64,000 nucleotides of DNA from assembly GCA_036426205.1 (NCBI GenBank), contig CM071570.1, forward strand, positions 55,705,229 to 55,769,228. The letters run 5' to 3'. Source of the DNA: Ascaphus truei (lineage: Eukaryota; Chordata; Amphibia; Anura; Ascaphidae). Below are positions 44,648 through 56,560 of the stretch, piece after piece. Numbering within the stretch: position 1 is the stretch's first letter; each line of letters opens with the position of its first letter. The notes under the pieces are model-generated. The model searched no databases and was not told the origin of the DNA. It saw only the letters and a list, made by a program, of their open reading frames with translations. A program made the position numbers and the translations under genes.

Positions 44648-44698
44648 AACTAAACCCTGATGAAGTAGCACCCACTACGAAACACACAGGATCTAGTT
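44648..44698 (+). ncRNA. Hammerhead-ribozyme-like module (intact core)
   Basis: Stem I outer strand AACUA (44648-44652), internal-loop AA, CC (44655-44656), perfect core CUGAUGA (44657-44663), an extra A (44664), 4-bp stem GUAG/CUAC with hexaloop CACCCA (44665-44678), GAA (44679-44681), ACACAC in place of the palindromic ACGCGU, A (44688), GG (44689-44690), internal-loop AUC, and UAGUU (44694-44698), which pairs with AACUA. A stem I with an internal loop beside a hexaloop on stem II is how natural type I hammerheads are built. Against activity: the extra A before stem II, and a stem III that can no longer pair. Confidence 0.5.
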
Positions 44699-44699
44699 A

Positions 44700-45814
44700 T
44701 TGTGTACTTTGCCTTTCTTTTACACCCATTCAATATCGGGTTGCTAGGGCCTGCTACTGAAATTTTTATTAAGGCACTTTGCCCGGAGCTGCCTATCTGC
44801 TCTGGATGAGCTTGGGCAGTGACGTCATCTGTGAGCGTCCTGACTGCGTGCGATTCCATTTGCAATCATGCGGTCGAGCGGAGTGAGGTGGCGTGCATCC
44901 TGGGACCTTGATCGGGGTTATCTGCACCGGAATTGATGTCCACATTGCTGCAGTGACCGAACCACCACTCGCTCCATCGCCATCCATCCTGCTTTTGCAA
45001 CAACCATGGACCTCTATTGGTTGGGTGGGTTGTGTTGCTTCAAGAAAATGGCTGTGCCATATTAGGCAGGTTATCGGGATAGTACAAACAAACCTAAACT
45101 AATGGTTATTTGGCTCTACAAGGTAATTGATTATGAATTGATGAACTGCTGAAAAGATCTTTTTTTTGTAATACAGTACATGGTTTGATAAATTCAGCAG
45201 TGGCCCTTTTGTTGGTGGTTGATACGACCTCGTTACAGGAACGAATAATTACTCCCCATATTCTAGATGCTAGTAGCACTATTTAATTGTAGAATTGTGC
45301 GTCAAATGTTGACTCAGTGCTGTGCTAAATAGAAATCGGGGTAACAAGAATAATTTACCATACATTTGATTGTTTTGATGGGCAACATAATTTATCTGCT
45401 GCATGGGGAAACAGCTGTCTGCTGCAAGTGATTATAGTGGAATAGAACTGTAAACTCAGTGCAATAATTTTTGACAACCTGCAGAGGAAAGCTGCAGGCT
45501 TGGTAATGTAATATTGTCTAAATAAGGTTGTCAATTTTGATACTGTAAGTTTTGATAGCCACCGTTGTAGTCTTCTATTAATAGACTGTATTTTATTAAT
45601 GTAACCCTGGGATATCTGTGAGATGTTCATATTCTCTCTGCAGCTCTTTTGCTTGTAAGTGATTTGTTGCCTGGGAGGAAAATAAACTTTTCCAATGATG
45701 ACAATCACCTCTATGCACATATGACCTTGTTGACATTTTTACTGACTAATAACAGCACAGCTTTATGAAGTTGGAAATGTACTCACAGGAAATCTTTTGA
45801 CTATCTCTTGTATG
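44700..45814. other. No supported gene
   Basis: No recognisable gene. The first part may still belong to the repeat around the hammerhead-like unit. Confidence 0.4.
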
Positions 45815-45822
45815 CCGTAATC

Positions 45823-46029
45823 CAGGGGTGTGCAACTCCAGTCCTCAAGCTCCCCCCAACAGGGCAGGTTTTCAGGATATCCCTGCTTCAGCACAGGTGG
45901 TTCAATCAGTCGCTGATTCAGCACAGGAGGCTCAATCAGTCTTTGACTGAGCCACCTGTGCTGAAGCTGGGATATCCTGAAAACCTATCCTGTTGAGGAG
46001 GTTTGAGGACTGGAGTTGAGCACCCACTA
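45823..46029. mobile_element. hAT-type palindromic MITE, family 2
   Basis: Starts CAGGGGTGTGCAACTCCAG. The arms include TTTTCAGGATATCCCTGC and complement GCTGGGATATCCTGAAAAC, and the right end GAGCACCCACTA is decayed. Flanks CCGTAATC (45815-45822) and CCTTAATC (46030-46037) match at 7 of 8 positions. A short internal duplication of the TCAATCAGT block is present. Confidence 0.75.
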
Positions 46030-46037
46030 CCTTAATC

Positions 46038-47598
46038 TTATGAAGTACTATGATGTGTAATCTGAATACACCCTCTCTCCTATTCTGCATTACTGCATGA
46101 CATTGATTCTTCTCATTACCCAAAGGATACAAATGATGAACTCTTATCTGCTGAGGAATTCGTCCTGGCATTCGTAGAAGCATTCATTATTCAATACACA
46201 CAAAGCCAGAAAGTTAATTGATGAGGCTGATACCTTCAGCATTAAGTCAATAATAATAATCCTTGCCGTAAAATGTGGTGTAACTTTGAAGCTGCAAGCG
46301 GAGTTTTATTGATTTAAAAACACTAAGCAGTGTCCTTATTTGCTATGAAAGGCTTCACTATGAAGACTTTTTGTTTATGTATGTAACAGAGTTGAATCTA
46401 GAATGTATATGTAGCTGACTTAATATTATAACAATGCCCCGGGTGAATCTAATATCCTAAAAAAACGTTATAAACACTTTTGCTTTTTCATGATATATAA
46501 AAAATACAAAAAAAAGAGTTGAAATTTGATCTTGAATTCAAATCAAGTTAGAATTTACAACGGTCTATTCTACTAATGCAATCCTAGTGATTTTATGTCC
46601 AAATTGAGTCAGTTTGCTAAAGTCGTAAATTACAGCTACTGCATACAATTCCACATACTCATTATTTTTGAAAGCTTGACGAGGACTGCCATCTGTTCCC
46701 CCCCCCTCCCCATCTTTAAAGGTGACTAGAAACCACACCGTAACTATACCCATTTTGTGTTAAATTACTCACATATGTGCAATAAATATGCATTTTTTTT
46801 TTCAAATTAGCGCATACCTTTGCTTTCCTGTGAGTGTCTTTACATAGGCAAATGAATACATCTTTGTGAGGATTACTGAGAATAATTACGTTAACCTGTC
46901 ACATTTCACAAAGCTTTGACAGGCAGCAAAGAGGTTAATTTGATATGCTCAAGTGTGTTCACTGTCCCGTTTGACCATTGAGGGTTTTCAGATGAAAGAG
47001 ATAAAACATTAGTGAAGAGGTGCCCCCTTATAAACAAAGTCATATCACTTCAACAGCAAAGCTAGTATTGAATTACCTCTGGGACCTTAAGACTCTGTAT
47101 GATGTGCAATTCTGCTATGGACACGGGGAATCAAATGTGCACACACATTTTCCCTGTCTTTGCCGGCGTGTAACAGAAGCCATACGCCTAGGGTCAAAAG
47201 TAAAACGTTTTTGACATTAAAGTATCCATCACTCTGCTATGATGAAACTTCAGTGGTGTCATCATGTTGGCTTTTGTAATGCAGCATCTGTAAAATCTTG
47301 TGGAGAGAATGAAAACTTCTGTGAGTTCCTAGTTTAATTAATCTAGACTATTTTCTAAACTAACTGTGCATCTACTATATATTGGGTATTTCTTTTTCTA
47401 TGGTTTTCCAGGTATGTGTAAAGCTAATTACGGTTGAACAGTGCAGATAAGAGTGCCTTGTGTTTATTTAACTTCTTTACACTGGGTAGGTGCATCCAGT
47501 TGATCAGGATCAGAAGGCATTGAACCCAGGCCTCTTATTTCACAATCTAGTTCCTTAGCTTTTGACCAGTATCTGTACAGTTCCTGGAATACTTCACC
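46038..47598. other. No recognisable feature
   Basis: AT-rich sequence with no gene signal. Confidence 0.5.
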
Positions 47599-47623
47599 CT
47601 CCCCCCCCCCCCCCCCCCCCCCC
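47599..47623. repeat. Poly(C) tract
   Basis: About 24 C in a row. Length is unreliable in sequencing. Confidence 0.9.
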
Positions 47624-48440
47624 ATCTCCCCCCAATCAATCGTACCCTTAGGCTGCCTTTATGATTTACCCTGTACGTGTTGAGGGTTGGCACACCATGG
47701 GCCCTTATGACTTTCTCTCCTTTTTGGGCACAAAAAGGTTGTGAGTAGTGACACCAACCAGTGCACACACAATACACAGACCTCCAGTGCTGCGCTGGTC
47801 CCGCTCACGGATGCAGAAGTTTGGGCCGCCTTCCGGCAGGGCCAAGTTCCTTTGCGGACCAGTATGCAGCAGCTGACGGCAGCACTGCGATCACGGGTAC
47901 CCACAAAAGGTTTGATGTGCGCCATGGTGCCCGCTGGCTGTATTGGGGTCCCCTGATGTACATGGTGCGTCATGCTATTAGTGCTCCTTCTTTATGGGGA
48001 AGCTCCATCTGAGCGGTGATCGAAGCAGATTTGGATTACGACCATGTAATTGCAATTCCAGAACACAGACGGCACTCAGGTGCTGCCAGTCTTCCTGTAT
48101 AGAAAGGGTTAATGTCCCTCCATTATTATAGGTCTAGAAATAATTTGAAAGGTTACTTGGCATAGTTATAAGTAAAATAGTAGAACTTGGGTTGTATTCT
48201 TAAGTGGTAAAATAAATATAAAACATACTGCGTTTCCTGAGCCTGAATATTGTAGAAAAGACTTTCGAGCTGATTTAGAAGCCGGGTCACTTTATATTTT
48301 CACTTACTGCATCTCTGATTCTTCATCTCAGTTCTGAACAATGGCAAAGTCATTTAATCAGGATGCACAAATGGTACAACTTCCATTTTTGAAATAAACC
48401 ATTTCCAGCGGGGGGGGGGGTGGGATTATATGGCATGTAC
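47624..48440. other. No supported gene
   Basis: TTAGGCTGCCTTTATG at 47649 could be an end of the GC-rich family (compare 21092), and the following 400 bp are GC-richer. Open frames on both strands (47659-48012) overlap and are not credible. Confidence 0.35.
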
Positions 48441-48442
48441 AC

Positions 48443-48507
<65 letters not shown>
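48443..48507. repeat. (AC)n microsatellite
   Basis: About 32 AC units, preceded by a G run near 48411. Confidence 0.97.
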
Positions 48508-48509
<2 letters not shown>

Positions 48510-48624
48510 ATTTAACACCCTTGTATCTTTATAAACTCTTGCTTGGCCTTATTAAACCAATGATTATACAATTTAGTCATTTTTGCCTTGCTGTGAGCAA
48601 GTTGTTTGTTGAATCATTATAGGC

Positions 48625-48986
48625 GGTGCTTTTTTATTTATTTTTTTACAACAAAAGGTGCCGGTACTCATATCTTGATAAATGTAAAATGCCTCTCCCA
48701 CCCCTCTTCTTTTCCTGCGACCCCTACCTTCTCTGTTGAATTTGTGATGAACTTAATTCTGATAAAATCTAAATGTTTAATATTTATAGATGCCATTTCC
48801 CCCCCCCCCCCCCCCATCCCCAATACACACACCTTTTACCTTACCTTGGTGGCCGCAGCTGCCGGTCCCGAGACAGCTGTCCCAGCTCTCCCCCCTGTCT
48901 GTGACCCTGATCCTGTGTCACCATCACTCTGAAAAATAAGGTGCCGATATACTGTATCGGCATAAACCGTCACAAAAAAGCACTGA
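48625..48986. mobile_element. Candidate TIR element (CAGTGCTTTTTT-type ends)
   Basis: Left GGCGGTGCTTTTTTATTT and, in complement, right CAGTGCTTTTTTGTGACGG. Both are followed inward by GGTGCCG blocks (GGTGCCGGTACTCAT; complement side GCCGATATACTGTATCGGC, a perfect hairpin at 48943-48961). No target duplication recognised. Confidence 0.5.
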
Positions 48987-49660
48987 TAGTAGACATATCC
49001 TGTAAAATGCTATATGTGTTAAAAGCACTAGTTGCCTCCTATGATGTTCACCCTTGTCATGCACTCATTATCGGTATGTTCAGTTTTTCTGGTAGCGAAG
49101 TAGGTGAAGTCCTATAAATAGCTCTAGTATCAAAAATACCTTGCAAGTCTCATATCTGTAACTGCTCTCAATTTACTGATAATCCTTATTTTAGCTTGAT
49201 AAGTGTGTGCTGTACTGTATGTTGGCCTCTGCAAGCATTATATTTAATCTTCAGAGGTGTCAACCTGGAAGGATTAAAGTCAGTGAGACAGCGTATCGGT
49301 GGTCACGACTCCATTTGCTTTGTACAGCATGCCCCCACTATCCCCCCCGTCATGCTGCACCTGCTGACACACACTGACAGTGACCCGTACAGATCTTACG
49401 CTCTAATGTATATGTACGTATTTAGGCACAGACCTCACACTCTAATGTATATAGATACAGAACACTAATCCACAGATCTTACACTTTAATGGTATAGTGA
49501 CATGCACGGAAAATAGATAGTTCCCTTCCTGGTGCTGTTTATGGAGCTTGGGCTGGGGATATATGAGATCAAGGCAGCTAAAAAAGTTAAGGGGTTGGGA
49601 GTGCAGAGGGCTGGAGGGGGCTGTGGAGGGAGAAGGCAACAGGTAGTGTATTGGGTGTGG
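48987..49660. other. No supported gene
   Basis: Unique-looking. A loose repetition of CAGATCTTACACTTTAATG-like blocks occurs around 49388-49500. Confidence 0.4.
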
Positions 49661-49733
49661 GGCAACAGAGGGCGAATGGAGGGGGCAGCAGAGGGTGGAT
49701 GGAGGGGGCAGCAGAGGGCGGATGGAGGGGAGC
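49661..49733. repeat. 23-bp minisatellite, three units
   Basis: Units GGCAACAGAGGGCGAATGG, GGCAGCAGAGGGTGGATGG and GGCAGCAGAGGGCGGATGG, each followed by AGGG, at 49661, 49684 and 49707. Confidence 0.9.
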
Positions 49734-52700
49734 AGCGAATGATTCAAGAACTGGACTCGGCGTAATATATTTTTTTTCCTAACTGTTTTTTATTTTCATG
49801 TTTAAGTAAAAAGATATAAAGCCTGCAGTAGGGGGTCCTCATGGCAACGCCTTTTTATTCTGCGAATGCCAGTTAACGTGGGATCAAGCTCTGATACCCC
49901 TTGACGTAGCTTAGTGAATCCCCCTCTTTGACGCAGGACTGCACAGCGGTGAGTTTAAAAATGGCAGAAAATAATAAAATTTAAAAAAAACAGTATTTCA
50001 AAGTGTTACCAAAGGTAAGCAACTACACACGGGGCTTACCCTCCCGTGTGAGCCCTTTGAGTCAAACCGCTCTAAACAGGTGCAGCTATCAGTTATTGGA
50101 CTTTACCTTCATCACTGCTCAAATAAGTGAAACAGGACGTGAATGGCAATGACTGCTCAACATTCAAAGTAAGAGCGTCATTGGATGCATGTGGTCAAAC
50201 TACTGGGCAAATCCAATGGCATTACCACTAGCATCTGAATCACCAGGAAGACGTCCTTACCATTGCCCATTTTAGCTGCTATCTGCATTTTCCGACCAAA
50301 GTGAAACAGAGGGCTCCTGATCCACTCTCTTTAAATACGATCTTAAACCCGCTGAGAAAGATTTTCAATCTACTATTTGAGATGAGATTCACTGTAATAC
50401 ATTATGTTCTTTGTTAAAGAAATACAAAAATCAGCTATTCTGGATGTAATAGAATAGATTGTGCTAGAGAAACATCAGAAATTTACTACCGCAAAAATGA
50501 TTCCTCTTTGCACTTGTATTTTTTCCTCTAAATCAATGAAATTGTTTCATCTATAAACTGTAGCAATCTTACCTCCGTGCAGCTCAAAGCGCTCGTCTTT
50601 AAAACAAAGGAGTCCCCCCCTGAGAATATTTCCAATATGTTTGAAAAGTTTTATCCTATAATCAGAAGGGGAGTTTAATGAGTTTTTTTTTTACATAGCA
50701 CGGAGTAATGAGTTTAGGAACAATCATCATCTAGTAATGGGGGAACCGGTGTAAATGAAACTTATGCATATTTATTCATGTATTTCTTTGGGGAGCATAT
50801 ATTGCCCCCCCAAAAAAACAGATTTCAAACTGAGTTACAGACAAGAAAAGGTATCCTAAGAGAGAAATTAAGTAGAAATTAGTAGGTAATTGAAGTGATC
50901 TTTGATCATGATTTTTTTCATACAGTATTTTCTTCTGTGCCTTTGAGAAAAGGTTTTTTTTTTACACAGGCCCGCGCAGTACAATACAGCACACAAAATG
51001 TTATGTTAAATTCTCATAATAATGTTTGTAATGCAAATGAGCTTCACTTCAAAAGCAGACTGATTATCATTTCTTTATAAATGACAATCTCCTTTTTTCT
51101 TCAATAATTCATTCAATAGATTAAATGGCTGGATCTGAAATGTGTAAACTTGAGGTTTATGGCTTTGCCCGTCTATTATAATTACTTTGTGAATTTGAAT
51201 AATTTTGCATTTCATAGCAGAAAAACTCTGCTGGCACTAATGTGCCACAGTGAATTAATGAGAAATATGCCACCGGTGAGACCTCTGCTTTTAAATGTAG
51301 TCCAACCTAAGGTGAACCTCTACCATTTCAGCCTGAGAGCTGTAAAGGTTATAAAATGAATGAGCCCTGGGGATATCATTGTAGTTCCTAGGAACAATAT
51401 ATCACAGAATTCTGTTGTGACTAATTTTTTCTTCTCATGCTTCAAAGAAGTTGGAAATGCCAATGCTTAGATGTATGCAGAAGATGGAATTTTCTCAAAG
51501 TGGTCCACTATTGACCTATCCAGAGTGCATGAGACGTCTGACTCACATTGCTTCTCAAGCTGCTGGGACAGCTAGAATTGGTTTGTATCCCAGGACATAT
51601 GTTCAGGAGCGCTATTTAGTGTGTTGGCAAGTGTCACACACCCTCTCGCTTTCTGCGTTTAAAACATCATTGTAATAATTGAGCAGTGTTTTACTCATTC
51701 TTTTATCCTTTACGTATCTTTTTTTCCTTTTAAAGTACATGGCCACTTAAAGTAGCTGGTCCAAGATGTATAAAGTGCCTTTAGTTTCTTCAATATGTTC
51801 CTGCTAACGTGCCTCATTGTAAGATCCACTAAAGTTTAATATTTTGGAGAAATATTTTTAAAAGGCGGCCGTTGAGATTTGCATTATGTTATGAAACACA
51901 GTTTCAATAACATCATTCATTTTTTTTAAATATGCGTTGAAAACATTATACAAAATAATAGTATATACTGTTTTTTAACATTCTAATGGTTTAAAGTGTA
52001 AATGTTTTTAAGGGCCTAAATAGTCTCTGTTCCCCACCTAAAGTCACCCTCTCTTACAAAAAAACTGGATGGTTATATTCATGCTGAACTATTTCTAATG
52101 CATGCACCTTTCCTGTGTGTAAATTATGATTTGGGACTACGAAAGTATTATTCGAGTCAATATTTTAGCATTATTTAGTGGTGTTTGAACTGTTTTGTGC
52201 AGTTTATGCAACGACGAGTGTCATGAACGGCACACCTGTGAGCACGTGGCATGTGTATGTGACAAGTGTTAACATACACAGCTATCTAGTGGAGTCACTA
52301 ATCTCCCCGCAGGGCCCCAAAAATGAGTAATATCTCCCCTCAATCCATCACAATATAGATCTTAAATCACTGCCACCACCACAGATAGTTTCAAGTTCTA
52401 CTTGCAGTCCATGGTCCCCTGTTGACTAGTATGATATGATTAACACACAAACATTTATTGTAGCAAAATGTGTCCGAAAATGCAGTTACTCTCTTTAAAG
52501 CTGTAAGATACAATTAGGGCCCAAACACAATACTTCTAAAATGTTAGATTTAATATTAAAAAGTAATACAGTGCTTAGTTACAAGTAACATACCATACAC
52601 TATATGCAGACATTTTAATCAAATAACAGGGTCAAAATAGAGACAGTTACCGTAATAATGAAACCTAACATATACCTTTTAATAAGTCAACTAAACGCAT

Positions 52701-53595
52701 ATGTGGAGCACTAAAATGTAAAATAAAAATACAAACTAAAAACATTTAAAGGGAGAAAGTGGTCGGACACAGAGAGGAGAGGACAGGCCAATTCAGCATC
52801 TGTAGTACTATAATAGTATGCTGAATGTATTATTAACACCCATTGTTATTTAGTTTGTGTGCAACTTAATTAGCAGTGGCAATCCCTGACAAACGTGCAA
52901 GCTAAGCACTCATCTAAAATTAGCTGTGAGTACATTAAGACATTAGGAATTGCCCGTTTGGCAATATGCGGCGGCTGGAGCTGTTTTTTTCGTTATACTT
53001 CTTGTGCTCCCAGAGTGTCTCACCAAACAATTTAGTAAATGAGTTTATCTGCGGAGTGAAACGGGGTATTCAGAGGCACACACCGCAAGGAGAAACCAGA
53101 TCTTCCAAGTATAAACAAATGTAGGATGCGCTAACAATACAGTAATAAAAATAGTCTAAACTACATGCGTGAATGTAAAGTTCAGTGCTGCGTGAAAGAA
53201 GAACTGTTCCCGGTTCAAACGATGATGTGTCCAGGAACAAATTCAGCGCACCTCATATAAGAAAGAAAAAGAAGAAGAAAAGAAAAAATAGTGAAGCAAG
53301 TTTAAAAAAAAAAAAAAAAAAAAGCCTGCAAACAACAGCCAGTGGTGATATATGCACTTACATGAAAGTGCCTGAGCTCAGACACTCAAAGGTATCTTTG
53401 CTGCTCCTCTCCCTCAGCAATGGACAGAAAGACGGATTTTCTTCTTAAAATTTGAACTTTATATAGATCAGGGTATCACTCACATATAGGCAGAGTATCC
53501 ACAGATAAAATGGAACCAGCTGATGTGCTGTCCTCCCCTCCGGTCACCGCGACTCTCCTCGCCATTCCATCCGGCGTCCGACGTCACTTCCGGTT
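49734..53595. other. No supported gene
   Basis: Nearly 4 kb of AT-rich, mostly unique-looking sequence. It holds A-rich runs at 53265-53325 (including 19 A) and short open frames (51150-51359, 51451-51675) with no recognisable domain. It could be intron or intergenic DNA. Confidence 0.5.
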
Positions 53596-53700
53596 TTCTG
53601 GGTGCTGCACTGTAGCTGGTCCCCTGTCACCCTACGCATTTCAGAGGTATGTGTGTTAGGTCCATGTATCACCTCCTAATATACCCCTCTCTATACTTGC
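53596..53700 (-). repeat. Degenerate member of the hammerhead-like repeat group
   Basis: Minus strand: GAGAGGGGTATATTAGGAGG, then UGAUACA, then CUCU-GAAAUGCGUAGGG. The TATA-like block and the GAAACGCGTAGG-like block are in the same order as at 28.2 kb, but stems I and II no longer pair. Confidence 0.4.
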
Positions 53701-53739
53701 ACTTAATTAACTTTAATCAAAAATATAAAACACAGTGCT

Positions 53740-54326
53740 GGGGATATATCTAAAGGACATATATATGCAAGAACAAATTTTATTCTAAAAAAAAGAATAT
53801 ACATAGCATCTAAAAAACAATTATAATGATATGCCAAATTTAGAACATATCTTAATGTACATAGATCCACTTTTGAGAGACATTTGTGGTTTATGTGACT
53901 TAAGCCTCAGATACCAAAGAATGATTAATAGTTCTCCATTTTATATTAAGCCCTTAAATTTAAGGAGGGCAAGATCTTAGTATTTTTAGGTCTGAAAAAA
54001 AATGGTATTTAAACAAGAACAGCTTTAACCATTAGTAGAAATCAGCATATTTCATTATAAGGGTTACAATCAAAAGATATTACGTTAACAAACTTAAACT
54101 ACCTTTAATTTAAGGGCTTAATATAAAATGGAGAACTATTAATCATTCTTTGGTATCTGAGGCTTAAGTCACATAAACCACAAATGTCTCTCAAAAGTGA
54201 ATCTATGTACATTAAGATATGTTCTAAATTTGGCATATCATTATAATTGTTTTTTAGATGCTATGTATATTCTTTTTTTAGAATAAAATGTATTCTTGCA
54301 TATATTTGTCCTTTAGATATATCCCC
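53740..54326. repeat. Near-perfect inverted repeat, 225-bp arms
   Basis: Left arm 53740-53962 and right arm 54102-54326 are reverse complements with only a handful of differences (for example AGATCCACTTTTGAGAG against a complement reading AGATTCACTTTTGAGAG). The spacer is about 139 bp. Arms begin GGGGATATATCTAAAGGACA. No terminal target duplication or transposase. Transcription would give a very long RNA hairpin. Confidence 0.9.
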
Positions 54327-55635
54327 ATATATTCGAGTGAGTTTGCCATGGGCAAAGAGATTAGTCTGAACAGGGCTACTTCTAAGTTTGAAGGTCAAAC
54401 AAATACCTGACCTTTGCACCCTCATCATTGTGGATAGTTTGGCATAATTGAATTTGTCTGATCGCAAATGTTACAAAGGTATATATTTGTTATTCTTGTG
54501 AATCATTTCCGATCCACGATATATTATATTTAGTGAACTTTCACAGACGTGGAATGTTGTCCTGGCCACACCCTCTTTCGTTACCCAGATCACTTGAGGA
54601 ATTTTTTTAAAGGTACATAAAAAAAAACTCTGCTGATTTCCCCTGTCAAAAAGGATTTGTTAATCCATGGTTCTAATCACCCCACTATCCCAGACAAGCT
54701 TTGCTCTTGGATAACCCCACCTTTAGACAAACAAAGAAAATCAGGCCGGGGTGATTGGCCTGACCCACTATAAAACAATCCCATGTATTTTTAGGATGTA
54801 ACTTGCAACTCAAATTAACATTTTGTGTGTCAGATTATTCAAATACTGAATAGTTTAATGGTTTTAGCATGACAAACAGTTTACAAGTGAAATGTTTGCT
54901 TTGTGTCTATGAATTTAATATATAGGCACAGATAAAAAATATGAGTGGTAGTTAATTCTCTCTGCTCAAATTGTATTGTAGGAGGTGCGTGCAGAGGTTG
55001 TAAAACAGCAGACATATTGTTAGGGGAAAATCAAATGGACATTTATTAGCTGAAGCTCTGCCAACACAAATACTGCGTGGGTTTAGCAAACAGGTACAAA
55101 ATAAATAGGCCTAGCTCCTCTTTGGAATGCTGACTATACAGTGTTTAGTCTGTCTGCAAACTGAGGGGGCTAAGTCCCTTACCAACGATAACACATTATT
55201 CAGTAATAGGCAAGTTGTCCCGTCGGGGCTCCCATCTTTCTCCTGGCTGGGATAGGGGGTGAGAAGGTCCTGTGCATAGTGGTCTCTCTTGCGCGGTCCA
55301 GTAGCTTCCTGGATCAGAGAGGCCTTTGCAGTGAGCTCTGTAGCTTTTTATAGGACTAATGAGCCAGCTGAGGAGGTTAATTAAGCCAGCTTTGGAATTA
55401 ACCTCCTCAGTGCTGTCATAGGCGCTATAAACAGGTTTCCCTTACATTATTATCTGACGGGATCCACACTGTTACACGTTCATTCAATAATGTATTTATT
55501 TTTTGTTTGTTTTACACTTGGCATGTGATCGAATAGTGGAAAGTTCACTTGAAAGATTGTCTAGTTTCATATAAATGCGCTATGTTCATGCTTCATCTAT
55601 TGATTTTATTCACGAGGCCAAAATAAATATGGTTT
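54327..55635. other. No recognisable feature
   Basis: AT-rich to about 54960, then GC-richer around 55200-55430 with a short inverted pair (AGCTGAGGAGGTTAATTAAG and GGAATTAACCTCCTCAG). Confidence 0.4.
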
Positions 55636-55639
55636 TTGA

Positions 55640-56560
55640 CGACTAGTTCAATTCCATACATTGTGAATCTTGTAGAGTTGACACATACAGTATGTTGAAT
55701 ATCACTGTGGTCTTGCCAAGCTTCATACGGAAGCCCACCTTCTTACTTGCTATGGAGAGATTGTTCATTAGCTCCTGGAGGTCTTCGGGAATTGTGGCAA
55801 AAATAACAATGACGTCTGGAAATTGTAGGTAACTCAAGTATTCACTGTTGGTGTTGATTCCTTTTTTTATCCCCAGTTTAGTGTTTCGAAATGAGGCTTA
55901 TTCAAAGTGTTACTCTGGAAAGCTTTGGTGATGTGATGTTACTATTGCTGCACACCCTTGCCGATCTGTATCATGCTTGTCTTTTCATGTATTCTAATGG
56001 CTAATGTGGCATGTTCAACATTTTGACTTCCTAATGCATTTAGAATGGCAGAGGTGTAGACCAAATCAAATGCGTTTATGTAATGTATGAATCCTAAGCT
56101 GAGTGGTAGATCATATTAATTACTTTGAGAAATCACTTATTGTACAACTAGGATGTGGTCCATTGTGTTGTATCCACTGAAAAACCCGGCTTGTTCTCTA
56201 GACTAGTTAAAATCCAGGGCCTTTTGCAGCTGTTTAGTGAGTATCTCCGTAACATTTTTGTACGTAATTGGAAGTAGACTGATTGGATTGTAATTAAGAT
56301 CTTGTTTGTTATGAATGGGAATAACTATGGCATTGCTCCACTGTTCCGGAATGTTCCTGGTCTTCAAGCACCATGTAAATAGTTTTGCAAGGATTTTCTC
56401 TACATCTTCCTCAGCTTCTTTCACGATTTAAGTTGCAATTCCATCTTCCCAGGGGGCCTTCCCACTTTTCATGGATCTTATTGCAATTCCATCTTCCATG
56501 GGGGCCTTCCCACTTTTCATGGATCTTATTGCTTTTAGCCATTTATTCTGAGAGGGATGC
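55640..56560 (-). pseudogene. Non-LTR retrotransposon reverse transcriptase, degenerate
   Basis: Remnant of a LINE reverse transcriptase (RTE-like by resemblance; exact clade unsure). Going 5' to 3' on the minus strand: a MKSGKAP segment present twice (56433-56528), then EQWSNAIVIPIHNK and NPISLLP with YKNVTEIL (frame 56203-56424), then QAGF and NTMDHI with frame interruptions (about 56140-56190), AFDLVY (about 56060), GKGVQQ (about 55950), and last an altered catalytic block FPDVIVIFA followed by KLGKTTVIFN (frame 55643-55837). The order matches RT motifs 1 to 6. The catalytic FADD/YADD is changed to FPDV, and several stops and frameshifts are present, so it is dead. No endonuclease domain or 3' tail was recognised. 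Confidence 0.82.
56433..56528. repeat. 48-bp tandem duplication inside the RT remnant
   Basis: Two units at 56433-56480 and 56481-56528 (TTGCAATTCCATCTTCC start, CACTTTTCATGGATCTTA end) differ by two bases. 48 bp is 16 codons, so the duplication keeps the RT frame. Confidence 0.9.
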
